Both the position numbers and the translations under genes were made by a program. The notes beneath the pieces were generated by a model. It made no database searches, was not told the origin of the DNA, and saw only the letters and a program-made list of their open reading frames with translations. A stretch of 64,000 bases of DNA from Paenibacillus sp. MMS18-CY102 (lineage in GTDB: Bacteria; Bacillota; Bacilli; Paenibacillales; Paenibacillaceae). This document shows positions 15,630-23,873 of the stretch, piece by piece (position 1 is the first letter of the stretch; every line of letters starts with the position of its first letter). The stretch spans positions 1 through 64,000 of the forward strand of contig NZ_WSTC01000013.1 of assembly GCF_009789195.1 (NCBI RefSeq), given 5' to 3'.

Positions 15630-17894
15630 TTGCTGGACCAGGCAAGGCGATTATTGAAGCAAGTGTACGGATATGATTCATTCCGCAAAGGGCAAGAAGC
15701 AATCATTAGCGGCATAATGGAGGGCACGGATACGTTGGCGATTTTGCCGACTGGCGGAGGAAAATCTATCTGTTATCAAATTCCAGCGCTGCTGCTGGAC
15801 GGAACGACGCTGGTCGTGTCGCCGCTTATCTCGCTCATGAAGGACCAGGTCGATGCGCTGAATCGCGTAGGCGTTAAAGCTGCTTTTTTGAACAGCTCGC
15901 TTAGTGCAGCTGAATATAGGGAAGTGATGAGGCAAGCGTTCCAAGGCGAATACAAGCTGCTCTATGTCGCGCCTGAGCGCTTGGATGCGCCGATGTTCGC
16001 CTCGTTGTCTGAACAAATGCATATTCCGCTTATCGCCATCGATGAAGCGCACTGCGTATCGCAGTGGGGGCATGATTTTAGGCCGAGCTACCGGCAATTG
16101 GCAGGTTGGATTAATCGAATGCAGAACCGGCCGCTAGTAGCGGCATTTACGGCGACGGCGACGCAAGAAGTATCGCGCGACATTTCGGACATGCTTGGAT
16201 TGCGTAATCCGAATGTGCATGTGACCGGATTTGCCCGCGATAATTTATCGCTATCCGTAGTGACAGGTGCGGACAAGCCTGCTTTCTTGCGTAAGTTTAT
16301 GGCCGATCGCTCTGATCAGTCTGGCATCGTGTATACGGCGACCCGTAAGGAGACGGAGCAGGTCCATGCGTTGCTGGGCAAGCTTGGTGTGCCTGCTGGC
16401 AAATATCACGGCGGACTAGGCGATGCCGAACGGGCGGAAGCGCAGGAGAAGTTTCGCTTCGATGACGTGCGGGTAATGGTTGCGACGAATGCGTTCGGCA
16501 TGGGCATCGATAAGCCGAATGTGCGATTCGTGCTGCACTGGCAGATGCCAGGCGACGTAGAGTCCTATTACCAGGAAGCAGGCCGTGCAGGCAGGGACGG
16601 CGAGGAGAGCGAGTGCATTTTGTTGTTTGGGCCGCAGGATGTGCAGGTACAACGGTTCCTCATTGAACAAGGGACGGGAGATATGGATCGCAAGTCGATT
16701 CAGATGTCCAAGCTGCATATGATGATGAATTATTCGCGGACGCAGCGCTGCCTGCAGCAATATATCGTCGAATATTTTGGCGAAGCTGATGTGGAGCCTT
16801 GCGGCAAATGCAGCAGTTGCTTGGATCGAAGCGAGCAGGTGGACCGAACGGATGATGCGCTCAAGGCGTTGTCATGCGTAGCTCGGTTGAAAGGCAAATT
16901 CGGAGTAACGACAGCAGCCAAGGTGCTCAAGGGCTCCAAGGATAAGCGCGTATTGGAGTGGGGGCTAGACCGAAACTCCACGTACGGCTTATTCTCACGC
17001 TGGCCGGAAAAGGAAATTTCGGATTGGCTGTATTGGCTGGTCGCAGAGGGGTATCTGGGCATGAGCGAGGGGCAGTATCCGACGGTTGCGTTGGCTGCGG
17101 GAGCGCTTCCTGTTCTGGAAGGAAGGGAACGTGTTCACCAACGGATGCGGACGACAGTACGAAAGGCAGCTTCAGCTGCTGTGGGGTCGCCATTGTTCGA
17201 GGCGTTGCGGGATTGGCGCAAAGCTGCTGCGGCCCGCGAGAAGGTGCCGCCATTTATGCTCTTCTTTGATGCGACTTTGCGAGAGCTGGCGGATGCCGCA
17301 CCTCAGGCGATGGAGGATTTGCTTACAGTCAAAGGTATCGGTGCAGCGAAGGCTAACAAATATGGCGCAGAAGTATTGGCGGTCATTCAATCGTTTGTTG
17401 GCGGAGAGGCTATGAACAACGCGGATTCGGCATCCGCGGTATCATCGGCGCCATCAGCCGGGCATAATGCAGCAACTGCAATGCAGGTGTTGGACGCACC
17501 AGCGGCAGTGTCAATTATAGCCACGGCAGCCTCCACCGTTTCAACTGCCTTTTCCGGATCATCGGTATCGGCGGGATCTTCGAGCCGAAGCGATTCCGGC
17601 AGCCATCTGATTTCACTAGAAGCTTTCAACGAAGGTGCTAGCGTTAAGCAGATTGCGGCGGAGCGTGAGCTTAGCGAAGTAACTGTTGAGGGGCATTTGA
17701 TCCGTGGAGCACTGGAAGGGCAGCCGCTGGACTGGGCTCGCATTTTGCCTGTTGAATATGAAGCAGCCATTCTTGATGCGATTGATCAGGTTGGCGGCGA
17801 TAAATTGAAACCGATCAAAGAGGCGCTTCCTGACGCGGTCACTTATTTAATGATTAAAGCTTGCCTTGCAAAGAAGAGCCTAGCGGCTGAATAA
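15630..17894 (+). CDS. recQ: ATP-dependent DNA helicase RecQ
   Basis: 3'-5' helicase acting in recombination and repair. Walker A TGGGKS at residues 41-46, DEAH at 138-141 followed by the RecQ loop HCVSQWGHDFRPSYR, helicase C domain with ATNAFGMGIDKPNVR, zinc-binding Cys cluster (C-X2-C-X2-C, CGKCSSC) in the RQC region and an HRDC domain around residues 515-590. After a ~65-residue Ala/Ser/Val-rich linker comes a C-terminal helix-turn-helix-like domain (SLEAFNEGASVKQIAAERE...). At 754 residues it is longer than the ~600 of minimal RecQ. TTG 15630 is placed by AAGGAGGGG. Confidence 0.93.
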   Translation: MLDQARRLLKQVYGYDSFRKGQEAIISGIMEGTDTLAILPTGGGKSICYQIPALLLDGTTLVVSPLISLMKDQVDALNRVGVKAAFLNSSLSAAEYREVMRQAFQGEYKLLYVAPERLDAPMFASLSEQMHIPLIAIDEAHCVSQWGHDFRPSYRQLAGWINRMQNRPLVAAFTATATQEVSRDISDMLGLRNPNVHVTGFARDNLSLSVVTGADKPAFLRKFMADRSDQSGIVYTATRKETEQVHALLGKLGVPAGKYHGGLGDAERAEAQEKFRFDDVRVMVATNAFGMGIDKPNVRFVLHWQMPGDVESYYQEAGRAGRDGEESECILLFGPQDVQVQRFLIEQGTGDMDRKSIQMSKLHMMMNYSRTQRCLQQYIVEYFGEADVEPCGKCSSCLDRSEQVDRTDDALKALSCVARLKGKFGVTTAAKVLKGSKDKRVLEWGLDRNSTYGLFSRWPEKEISDWLYWLVAEGYLGMSEGQYPTVALAAGALPVLEGRERVHQRMRTTVRKAASAAVGSPLFEALRDWRKAAAAREKVPPFMLFFDATLRELADAAPQAMEDLLTVKGIGAAKANKYGAEVLAVIQSFVGGEAMNNADSASAVSSAPSAGHNAATAMQVLDAPAAVSIIATAASTVSTAFSGSSVSAGSSSRSDSGSHLISLEAFNEGASVKQIAAERELSEVTVEGHLIRGALEGQPLDWARILPVEYEAAILDAIDQVGGDKLKPIKEALPDAVTYLMIKACLAKKSLAAE

Positions 17895-17932
17895 AGCAGG
17901 GTTGACGATTTGGTGAAGAATGGGCAATGCGC

Positions 17933-17961
17933 TTTGCGATTCTCGGATCATTTAGTATACT
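17933..17961 (+). promoter_or_regulatory. Candidate promoter of the 141-residue membrane protein gene
   Basis: TTTGCG (17933-17938), 17 bp, TATACT (17956-17961). Good -10, weak -35. Confidence 0.3.
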
Positions 17962-18008
17962 GAGAGGGATAGAGAAAAGGTAACGTTTTCAAGGAGGATG
18001 TAGAAGGA

Positions 18009-18434
18009 ATGGACAATATTATGTTGTTGCTTCATGTTATCGGTGCAACTGGAATGGGCGTTTACTTGCTCATGCCTGTATTGGTCGGCAAAGTAACCAA
18101 GCTTACAGGAGCTGGACAAGAGGGTCTCGCAGCAGGGCTTCATACGGCTAACCGGATTGCGCAATATTTTCTGATCGTACAGCTGTTGACGGGCGGATAC
18201 CTGATGTCCCAAAACGACTACACACCGCTCTGGATGGCGCTTGTAACGATTGGATTTTTAGCAATTGCAGCACTTGGCGGCATTATGGGCAAGCCGTTGA
18301 AGTTAATTGGCACATCCATTAGTGAAGGGCACAGCGCTGCAGCTCATATTAGCAAAGCACGCGCGTTGAGTATCATTATTCTTATCATTTATGTGGTCAT
18401 TTTGTATTTCATGGTAAATCCTGATTATAAGTAA
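18009..18434 (+). CDS. Hypothetical four-helix membrane protein
   Basis: 141 residues with four clear hydrophobic segments: ~3-25 (LLLHVIGATGMGVYLLMPVL), ~50-65, ~75-95 and ~118-136. Conserved-looking HTANRIAQYFLIVQLLTGGYL between helices 1 and 2 and the early His in LLLHVIG recall small heme- or quinone-associated membrane proteins (DUF2269/CopD-like), but the match is too weak to name. ATG 18009; AAGGAGG lies at 17991-17997. It follows recQ by 114 bp with its own possible promoter. Function unknown. Confidence 0.75.
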   Translation: MDNIMLLLHVIGATGMGVYLLMPVLVGKVTKLTGAGQEGLAAGLHTANRIAQYFLIVQLLTGGYLMSQNDYTPLWMALVTIGFLAIAALGGIMGKPLKLIGTSISEGHSAAAHISKARALSIIILIIYVVILYFMVNPDYK

Positions 18435-18480
18435 GATAGAAAACTGGCAGTAATGGATGCCAGTTGTGGGGGAGTCCAGC

Positions 18481-19437
18481 ATGAAGTCAGAGGCACCAGA
18501 TTTGATTACATTCGGCGAATCCATGGCATTGTTCATGCCTCCAGAGCATCGTGCTCTGGAGCGTGCAGTGTCGCTTGAGCAAGGTTTCGGCGGAGCGGAA
18601 AGCAATGTCGCCATTGGCGCAGCAAGGCTTGGCGTATCCGTCGGTTGGTTCGGCGCGCTCGGCGACGACCCTTTTGGCCACATGATCGTTAAGGCGCTGC
18701 GTGGGGAAGGCGTAGATGTTTCACGGGCGAAACTGAGTTCAGAAGCATCCACAGGCCTGATGTTCCGTGAGTCTGTGGCAGGGCGGCTTGCTGTCCATTA
18801 CTATCGGAGTAACTCAGCAGCTAGCCAGATGGCGCCAGAAGATCTCAATGAAGATTATATCCGGGGCAGCAAGCTGCTGCATGTGACGGGAATTACGATG
18901 GCACTGAGCGAGAGCTGCAGGCGTACCGTTCTGCGCGCTGTTGAAATTGCTAAGGAAGCAGGCGTACCGGTCAGCTTTGATCCGAATTTGCGCCTTAAGC
19001 TATGGCCGATTGAGGAAGCACGTGAAACGCTGCTGCCGATGGCGGCACAAGCCGATTATTTCTTGCCAGGCTGGGACGAGCTCCAACTGCTGTATGAGAC
19101 GAGCGATTGGGAGCATGTGAAAGCACGTTTGTCTGAGCTGAAGGCGATATCGATCGTGAAGTCGAAGGATGATCAGACTGTCGTTCTCAACAAGGGAAAG
19201 ATGGATACCATTCCGTTTTATCCGGCTGACAACGTTGTCGATACGGTGGGTGCTGGCGATGGATTCTGTTCGGGCTTCTTATCTGGCATCGTCAAGGGGA
19301 TGTCTCCAGTCGAGGCTGTACGGCTCGCAAGCGTGACAGGTTCCCTCGCGGTGCAGATGCGCGGCGACTGGGAAGCGCTGCCTACTTGGCAGGCGGCAGC
19401 CCAGCGGCTGGACGGGAAAGTGTGGGTGGAGCGCTAA
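18481..19437 (+). CDS. PfkB-family sugar kinase, 2-keto-3-deoxygluconate kinase-like
   Basis: Ribokinase-fold kinase, 318 residues. Visible are the N-terminal ITFGESMALFMP, the substrate-binding GGAESNVAIGAARLG, FDPNLRLKLWP and the C-terminal phosphotransfer motif DTVGAGDGFCSGF with the catalytic Asp. FGE(S/I)M with GGAE.N and FDPN.R.KLW are typical of KdgK, which phosphorylates 2-keto-3-deoxygluconate in pectin or glucuronate breakdown; fructokinase is the alternative. Start ATG 18481 lies 6 bp after GGGGGAG; the ATG at 18457 precedes that RBS. A DeoR regulator begins 1 bp after the stop, so the two are one operon. Confidence 0.82.
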   Translation: MKSEAPDLITFGESMALFMPPEHRALERAVSLEQGFGGAESNVAIGAARLGVSVGWFGALGDDPFGHMIVKALRGEGVDVSRAKLSSEASTGLMFRESVAGRLAVHYYRSNSAASQMAPEDLNEDYIRGSKLLHVTGITMALSESCRRTVLRAVEIAKEAGVPVSFDPNLRLKLWPIEEARETLLPMAAQADYFLPGWDELQLLYETSDWEHVKARLSELKAISIVKSKDDQTVVLNKGKMDTIPFYPADNVVDTVGAGDGFCSGFLSGIVKGMSPVEAVRLASVTGSLAVQMRGDWEALPTWQAAAQRLDGKVWVER

Positions 19438-19438
19438 T

Positions 19439-20224
19439 ATGGCAGATTCGCAACTATCCAAGGGACAACGCCGCCGCGATGGCATATTGAACGAACTGAA
19501 GCGGACGGGCCGCATTACGATAGCTGACATTGTCGAGCAATTCGGCTGTTCAGAAGTGACGGCAAGACGGGATTTGGAGCTTCTGGAAAAGTCGGAGCCG
19601 ATTATTCGGACAATGGGCGGCGCGATGTACGATGGCATGAACGCTGCAAGGGACGTCAGCTTTGCTGAGAAGGAAGGGCTGTCTTACCTGGAGAAGGAGC
19701 GAATCGCTGCGAAGGCGGCTGCTTTGATTAATGAAGGTGATGTAATCGGGCTGTCAGGCGGTACGACGAACTATCTCATTGCCCGTTCCATTAAGAGTCG
19801 CCGGGGAATTACAGTCGTTACGAATGCTGTTAATATCGCGATGGAACTTGGGGGCAGCGATGTACAAGTCGTTGTAACAGGCGGCATGATGCGCCACAAT
19901 AGCTTCGAACTGTGTGGCCCGCTAGGCGAAGCGATGGTTGCCCATCTGAATATCGGCAAAATGTTTATTGGCGTAGATGGCGTTAGTGAAACGGGCGGCA
20001 TCACGACATACTCAGAGCAAGAAGCACAAATTGCGAAGGCGCTTATTGCACGCTCGCAGCTGACGATTGCGGTATTTGACCATACGAAGGTAGGCAAAAC
20101 TTCGCTATTCTCTATTGCGCCTTTATCCCATATCCATTCGTTTATAACCGATGAGCCGCTAACACAGTCTGTTGCAGCCGAGGCTGCCCGCCTTGGCATT
20201 GACGTTCAGCTATGCGACAGATAA
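19439..20224 (+). CDS. DeoR/GlpR family transcriptional regulator
   Basis: 261-residue sugar-responsive repressor. The N-terminal winged helix is clear (RRDGILNELKRTGRITIADIVEQFGCSEVTARRDLELLEK, residues ~12-50), followed by the sugar-phosphate-sensing domain with the family motifs LSGGTTNYLIAR and VFDHTKVGK. It starts 1 bp after the kinase stop, so it probably regulates that kinase gene or a linked sugar pathway, responding to a phosphorylated sugar. A compound terminator follows 37 bp later. Confidence 0.88.
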   Translation: MADSQLSKGQRRRDGILNELKRTGRITIADIVEQFGCSEVTARRDLELLEKSEPIIRTMGGAMYDGMNAARDVSFAEKEGLSYLEKERIAAKAAALINEGDVIGLSGGTTNYLIARSIKSRRGITVVTNAVNIAMELGGSDVQVVVTGGMMRHNSFELCGPLGEAMVAHLNIGKMFIGVDGVSETGGITTYSEQEAQIAKALIARSQLTIAVFDHTKVGKTSLFSIAPLSHIHSFITDEPLTQSVAAEAARLGIDVQLCDR

Positions 20225-20260
20225 ACGGCATTTGATGCGATTGACACAGGCTTTTAAACT

Positions 20261-20309
20261 AGGGAGTGTCCCAACAGCCGCAACGGACGGCTGAGGGATA
20301 CTCCCTTTT
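20261..20309 (+). terminator. Compound terminator after the deoR-type gene
   Basis: Outer stem AGGGAGTGTCCC (20261-20272) with GGGATACTCCCT (20295-20306), one G-T pair, encloses an inner stem CAGCCG/CGGCTG (20275-20280, 20288-20293). TTTT follows. Confidence 0.75.
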
Positions 20310-20412
20310 GTAGCGCTGCAACGGTTGGTGAAGCGTTTGTGTACAGACTGTAGAGTGCGGTATACGCACGCCGTAATTATAGTGGCGTTGATGCGTGAAG
20401 CGCGAAGCTTCC

Positions 20413-20534
20413 CATTGCAGTTTGTACAATGGAATCAACGTGAACGCGGAAGTGAGGAGATGTCATTGCATACTGTGCAGTGGGAACCTTGGGGGAGGGT
20501 TGTTCGTGCCTTTCTCGTTGTACAAAATGCAATG
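20413..20534. repeat. Short repeats of the CATTGCA-N3-TGTNCA type
   Basis: Three diverged copies of CATTGCAnnnTGTnCAnTGG: forward at 20413 and 20464 (51 bp apart), and one inverted ending at 20534. They lie in the ~350-bp gap between the two strong hairpins. The forward copies are in phase, so a weak open frame reads through them as a repeat, but no gene is supported. Nothing else is seen in 20310-20610. Confidence 0.45.
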
Positions 20535-20610
20535 GCGTGCAAATAAGAGCAGAGTTGCGGTGAGGAAGCCGGTACAGATTTGTTTCAACGGCACACATTT
20601 GAACCAAATG

Positions 20611-20657
20611 AAAAGCTGTCCCAAAAGCCATTGGCAATGGCTTTTGGGACAGCTTTT
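20611..20657. terminator. Perfect 22-bp hairpin, bidirectional terminator after nagA
   Basis: Bases 20611-20632 and 20636-20657 are perfect inverted repeats with a 3-base loop; the arms begin AAAA and end TTTT. It sits 2 bp after the nagA stop, so it would end nagA transcripts on the minus strand. Confidence 0.8.
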
Positions 20658-20658
20658 G

Positions 20659-21852
20659 TTAAGCGTCCGCCGCCCACACGTTCCGCCCAGCAACCCAAGT
20701 TTGCTGGACATCCCATTGGGTGTTTAGCAAGACGAGATCGGCACGCTTGCCGACAGCGATGGAGCCAGTCGCATCGGCTATGCCGAGCAATTGCGCGGGG
20801 TTGCCGCTCGCTTGCCGGCTAGCTTCTTGAATCGTTACGCCAACTTGTTCGACCATTAGCTTAATTGCGCCGTTCATCGTCAGCGTACTGCCTGCTAAAT
20901 TGTTGCCTTTCTGCAAGCGAGCGATGCCGCCGGATACGACAACCGCTAGACCGCCAAGATCGTATAGGCCATCGCCAAGGCCAGCAGCAGACATTGCATC
21001 GGTGATGATGACAAGCTTGTCAGCAGGCTTTGCTGCGGCCAGTACGCGTATCGCTGCTGGATGGACGTGAATGCCATCTGGAATGATTTCGGCATAGATG
21101 GCATCCTCAGAGAGGACTGCACCGAGCGTGCCTGGCGATCGGTGATGGAGGCCGGTCATCGCGTTATACGTATGCGCAGCTTGGTTCAAGCCTGCTTCGA
21201 TGGCTTGAAGGACTTGTTCATAGGAAGCATCCGTATGGCCGCAAGCTACGTTAATATTGTTCTTGCGCAGCCATTCGACCAGCGGCAGCGAGCCTTCCTT
21301 CTCTGGCGCGAGCGTCATCTGGCGAATTAGCCCTGGCCAGCGCTGCTCCCATGCAGCCAGCCAGTCGGCACGAGGGGGTGCGATGAAAGCTGGATTTTGT
21401 GCGCCGATCCATTTTTCGCTCAAGAAAGGCCCTTCCAGATGGACGCCCAACAGCGCAGCATATGGCATTCCGCCCGCCTGGTAGCGGGCTGATGCTTCGA
21501 GTACAGCCTCGATCGCCTCAGGCGATGCTGTTACCGTTGTTGCCAGCATGCCTGTGGTGCCGTGGGACGCATGGAATTTTGTAATTGTGTCATAGGATTG
21601 TTCAGTGGCATCCATAAAATCAGCGCCGAATCCGCCGTGAACATGGACGTCGATAAACCCGGGGAGCAGCCAGCCGCCCTGCCCGTCAATAACTGTGCCT
21701 GCTGGGATAGAGCCTGCTGATGCACTGTCCGCCGCGGCTATAGCCGTAATTATGCCATGCTCGACCACGATGCTTCCCTCGATAATGTGTTCGCCGCTTA
21801 CGATGCGGACATTGGTAAAGGTGTATGATTCGTGCGTGGCATCTGCTTTCAT
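20659..21852 (-). CDS. nagA: N-acetylglucosamine-6-phosphate deacetylase
   Basis: Deacetylates GlcNAc-6-P to GlcN-6-P, feeding NagB. The 397-residue amidohydrolase shows PGFIDVHVHGGFGADFMDA (metal-binding His pair), the LEGPFLSEKWIGAQ loop, GHTDASYEQ and AAHTYNAMTGLHHRSPG, and the catalytic Asp in IITDAMSAAGLGDG. ATG 21852 overlaps the nagB stop (TAATG), giving translational coupling; longer in-frame starts would lie inside nagB. It is the second gene of nagB-nagA and is closed by a perfect hairpin. Confidence 0.94.
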   Translation of the reverse strand: MKADATHESYTFTNVRIVSGEHIIEGSIVVEHGIITAIAAADSASAGSIPAGTVIDGQGGWLLPGFIDVHVHGGFGADFMDATEQSYDTITKFHASHGTTGMLATTVTASPEAIEAVLEASARYQAGGMPYAALLGVHLEGPFLSEKWIGAQNPAFIAPPRADWLAAWEQRWPGLIRQMTLAPEKEGSLPLVEWLRKNNINVACGHTDASYEQVLQAIEAGLNQAAHTYNAMTGLHHRSPGTLGAVLSEDAIYAEIIPDGIHVHPAAIRVLAAAKPADKLVIITDAMSAAGLGDGLYDLGGLAVVVSGGIARLQKGNNLAGSTLTMNGAIKLMVEQVGVTIQEASRQASGNPAQLLGIADATGSIAVGKRADLVLLNTQWDVQQTWVAGRNVWAADA

Positions 21853-22580
21853 TAAAGCGCCAACTTCCTTCCCGCCTCGCGGTCCAGCAGCACGATAACG
21901 TCGCCATGCGTTTGCAGGAGCGATGCCGGGCAATCTGTAGTAATTGGCCCGAATAACGCTTCGCGCACGATGTCGGCTTTATCTGCGCCGCGTACCGCAA
22001 GTATGATTGTTTTGGCTTTCAGTATGGAGCCGACGCCCATCGTAATGGCATGAGTCGGCACGTCATTCTTTGAGTTGAAAAATCGTGCATTCGCTTCCCG
22101 TGTGCGCTCTTGCAACACGACAGCATGCGTATCGCCTGATAGCGTATCGCCGGGTTCGTTAAAGCCGATATGCCCGTTATGGCCAAGGCCAAGCAACTGG
22201 ATGTCGACGGGCTGCTCTGCGAGCAAACGTTCATATTGCTTGCATTCCTCTTCGAGTGAAGGGGCCATGCCGTTCGGAAGATGGGCATGCGCTTCAGGCA
22301 GATCGATATATTGGAACAGATGCTTGTGCATATAGGAAGCATAGCTTTGTTCATGATCAGGGTCGAGGCCGACATATTCGTCGAGATTAAACGTCGTCGC
22401 TTCACGGAACGAGATGTGGCGGTTGCGATGCTTCTCTACCATTTTTTCATAAATGCCGATCGGTGTCGAGCCTGTTGCTAAACCGAGCACGGCATCTGGA
22501 CGGCGCTCTACTGCGCCAACCAAATATTCGGCTGCAATGTCATCTAGCTGTTCTTGTGAGTCGAGTACACGTATATTCAT
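21852..22580 (-). CDS. nagB: Glucosamine-6-phosphate deaminase
   Basis: Converts glucosamine-6-phosphate to fructose-6-phosphate and ammonia, linking amino-sugar use to glycolysis. The 242-residue protein is the short Gram-positive form. Motifs: LGLATGSTPIGIYEKMVE (phosphate loop), NLDEYVGLDPDHEQSY (catalytic Asp and neighbours), LGLGHNGHIGFNEPGD. ATG 22580 lies 8 bp after GGAGGG; an in-frame ATG at 22604 precedes the RBS. A good sigma-A promoter and two ATGATCAT palindromes lie just upstream. No NagR/DasR gene or amino-sugar PTS is next to it. Confidence 0.95.
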   Translation of the reverse strand: MNIRVLDSQEQLDDIAAEYLVGAVERRPDAVLGLATGSTPIGIYEKMVEKHRNRHISFREATTFNLDEYVGLDPDHEQSYASYMHKHLFQYIDLPEAHAHLPNGMAPSLEEECKQYERLLAEQPVDIQLLGLGHNGHIGFNEPGDTLSGDTHAVVLQERTREANARFFNSKNDVPTHAITMGVGSILKAKTIILAVRGADKADIVREALFGPITTDCPASLLQTHGDVIVLLDREAGRKLAL

Positions 22581-22596
22581 GTTGGACACCCTCCAT

Positions 22597-22604
22597 ATGA
22601 TCAT
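22597..22604. promoter_or_regulatory. Operator-like palindrome 1 at nagBA
   Basis: ATGATCAT, located between the -10 box and the nagB RBS. It repeats the core of the palindrome at 22654. Confidence 0.4.
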
Positions 22605-22612
22605 TTGATTTT

Positions 22613-22641
22613 ATTGTATTCCATTTGATCGATTATGACAA
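22613..22641 (-). promoter_or_regulatory. nagBA promoter
   Basis: On the minus strand, TTGTCA (22641-22636), exactly 17 bp, TACAAT (22618-22613). Both boxes are 5/6 matches to the sigma-A consensus. Confidence 0.65.
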
Positions 22642-22653
22642 TAAAAATGAACG

Positions 22654-22665
22654 AAATGATCATTT
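22654..22665. promoter_or_regulatory. Operator-like palindrome 2 at nagBA
   Basis: AAATGATCATTT, a perfect 12-bp palindrome 12 bp upstream of the -35 box. With the copy at 22597 it brackets the promoter. It does not resemble the TGGTCTAGACCA-type DasR/NagR site. Confidence 0.45.
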
Positions 22666-22732
22666 TCATGATTCTAACACTCAATTCTTAAGGCGGTTAA
22701 ATGAAGTTCACGCATCTGCCAAATGGGACTTG

Positions 22733-22761
22733 TTGCCCACTGGCATAGGCTACGTTATGAT
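22733..22761 (+). promoter_or_regulatory. Candidate fni promoter
   Basis: TTGCCC (22733-22738), 17 bp, TATGAT (22756-22761), 30 bp before the fni start. Confidence 0.5.
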
Positions 22762-22790
22762 GAACGCAAGGCTAGATAGAGGGGGAATGA

Positions 22791-23873
22791 ATGGTGACGC
22801 ATTCATCGGGGAACGTGGGAGAGGAAGCGGCATTAACCGCCAAACGCAAAGGCGAGCATATCCGCATCTGCTTGCAAGAGGAAGTTGGAAGCGTCGGCGT
22901 GACGCCTGGCTTCGAGCGATATCGTTTTGTACATAATGCATTGCCGGAGCTCGGCTTCGATTCTATATCGTTGGAAACGGTTTTTGTGGGCAAAAAATTG
23001 CGTGCACCGTTGCTCGTCAGCTCGATGACGGGTGGGACGGATGAGGCATCTGCCATAAACATGCGGCTAGCTGAAGCGGCGCAAGCAAGAGGCTGGGCAA
23101 TCGGCCTTGGTTCGATGCGGGCGGCAATTGAAGAGGAGTCGCTCGCTTCGTCGTTTCGCATTCGCCATGTGGCGAAGGACGTGCCGGTCATTGCAAATTT
23201 AGGCGCTGTCCAGCTCGGGCTTGGCTATGGCGTAACACAATGCCGGCGGGCGGTAGAGCTTGCGGAGGCAGATGCGCTCGTTCTCCACCTCAATGGCATG
23301 CAGGAGCTGTTCCAGCCAGAAGGCGATATTGGCTTTAGCGATTTGCTTCGGCGGATCGGCGAGGTTTGCGGGCAGTTGGAGGTTCCTGTCGGCGTGAAAG
23401 AGGTCGGATGGGGAATCGATGGCAAGACAGCAAGCAGGCTGATCGATGCAGGGGTTGCATTTATCGATGTGGCTGGAGCAGGCGGGACATCGTGGAGCCA
23501 GGTTGAGAAGTTTCGTTCAGCCGATCCGATGCGGCGCGCTGCAGCTGAAGCATTCGCAGATTGGGGAATCCCAACGGCGGACTGCATTGTTGATGTAAGG
23601 CGCGAGCTGCCGTCGGCGCACATTGTCGCAAGCGGCGGATTGCGCAACGGTGTAGAGGCAGCCAAAGCAATTGCGTTAGGCGCTGATCTCGTTGGCTTCG
23701 GCAGAACGTTATTGCCCAATGCTGTAGCGCTTGAAGGCCTTGCTGCAGTTGATCAGCAATTCGAGCAGATTGAATTCGAGCTGCGGGCTGCTATGTTTGG
23801 CATCGGGGCAAGCGATTTGCAAGCGCTGCGTAGCACCGATCGGCTTGTACCGATGGGAGGGGGCATTCGATGA
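22791..23873 (+). CDS. fni: Isopentenyl-diphosphate delta-isomerase, type 2
   Basis: FMN- and NADPH-dependent enzyme interconverting IPP and DMAPP for isoprenoid synthesis. At 360 residues it has the TIM-barrel features of the family: RKGEHIRICL start region, LVSSMTGGTDEASAINMRLA, GLGSMRAAIE, LHLNGMQE, VGVKEVGWG, and the FMN phosphate region VAGAGGTSW followed by VASGGLRNGVEAAKAIALGADLVG. ATG 22791 follows GAGGGGGA. The stop overlaps the rbsK start by ATGA, an unusual coupling of an isoprenoid gene to a sugar kinase gene. Confidence 0.93.
   Translation: MVTHSSGNVGEEAALTAKRKGEHIRICLQEEVGSVGVTPGFERYRFVHNALPELGFDSISLETVFVGKKLRAPLLVSSMTGGTDEASAINMRLAEAAQARGWAIGLGSMRAAIEEESLASSFRIRHVAKDVPVIANLGAVQLGLGYGVTQCRRAVELAEADALVLHLNGMQELFQPEGDIGFSDLLRRIGEVCGQLEVPVGVKEVGWGIDGKTASRLIDAGVAFIDVAGAGGTSWSQVEKFRSADPMRRAAAEAFADWGIPTADCIVDVRRELPSAHIVASGGLRNGVEAAKAIALGADLVGFGRTLLPNAVALEGLAAVDQQFEQIEFELRAAMFGIGASDLQALRSTDRLVPMGGGIR

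Noticed and set aside
18443-18464. Inverted repeat ACTGGCA/TGCCAGT as a terminator
   Set aside because: 7-bp stem without a T-run just before the kinase RBS; at most a weak regulatory hairpin.
20325-20546. 73-codon open frame between the deoR-type gene and nagA
   Set aside because: It is made of the intergenic repeats and has no RBS at its start.
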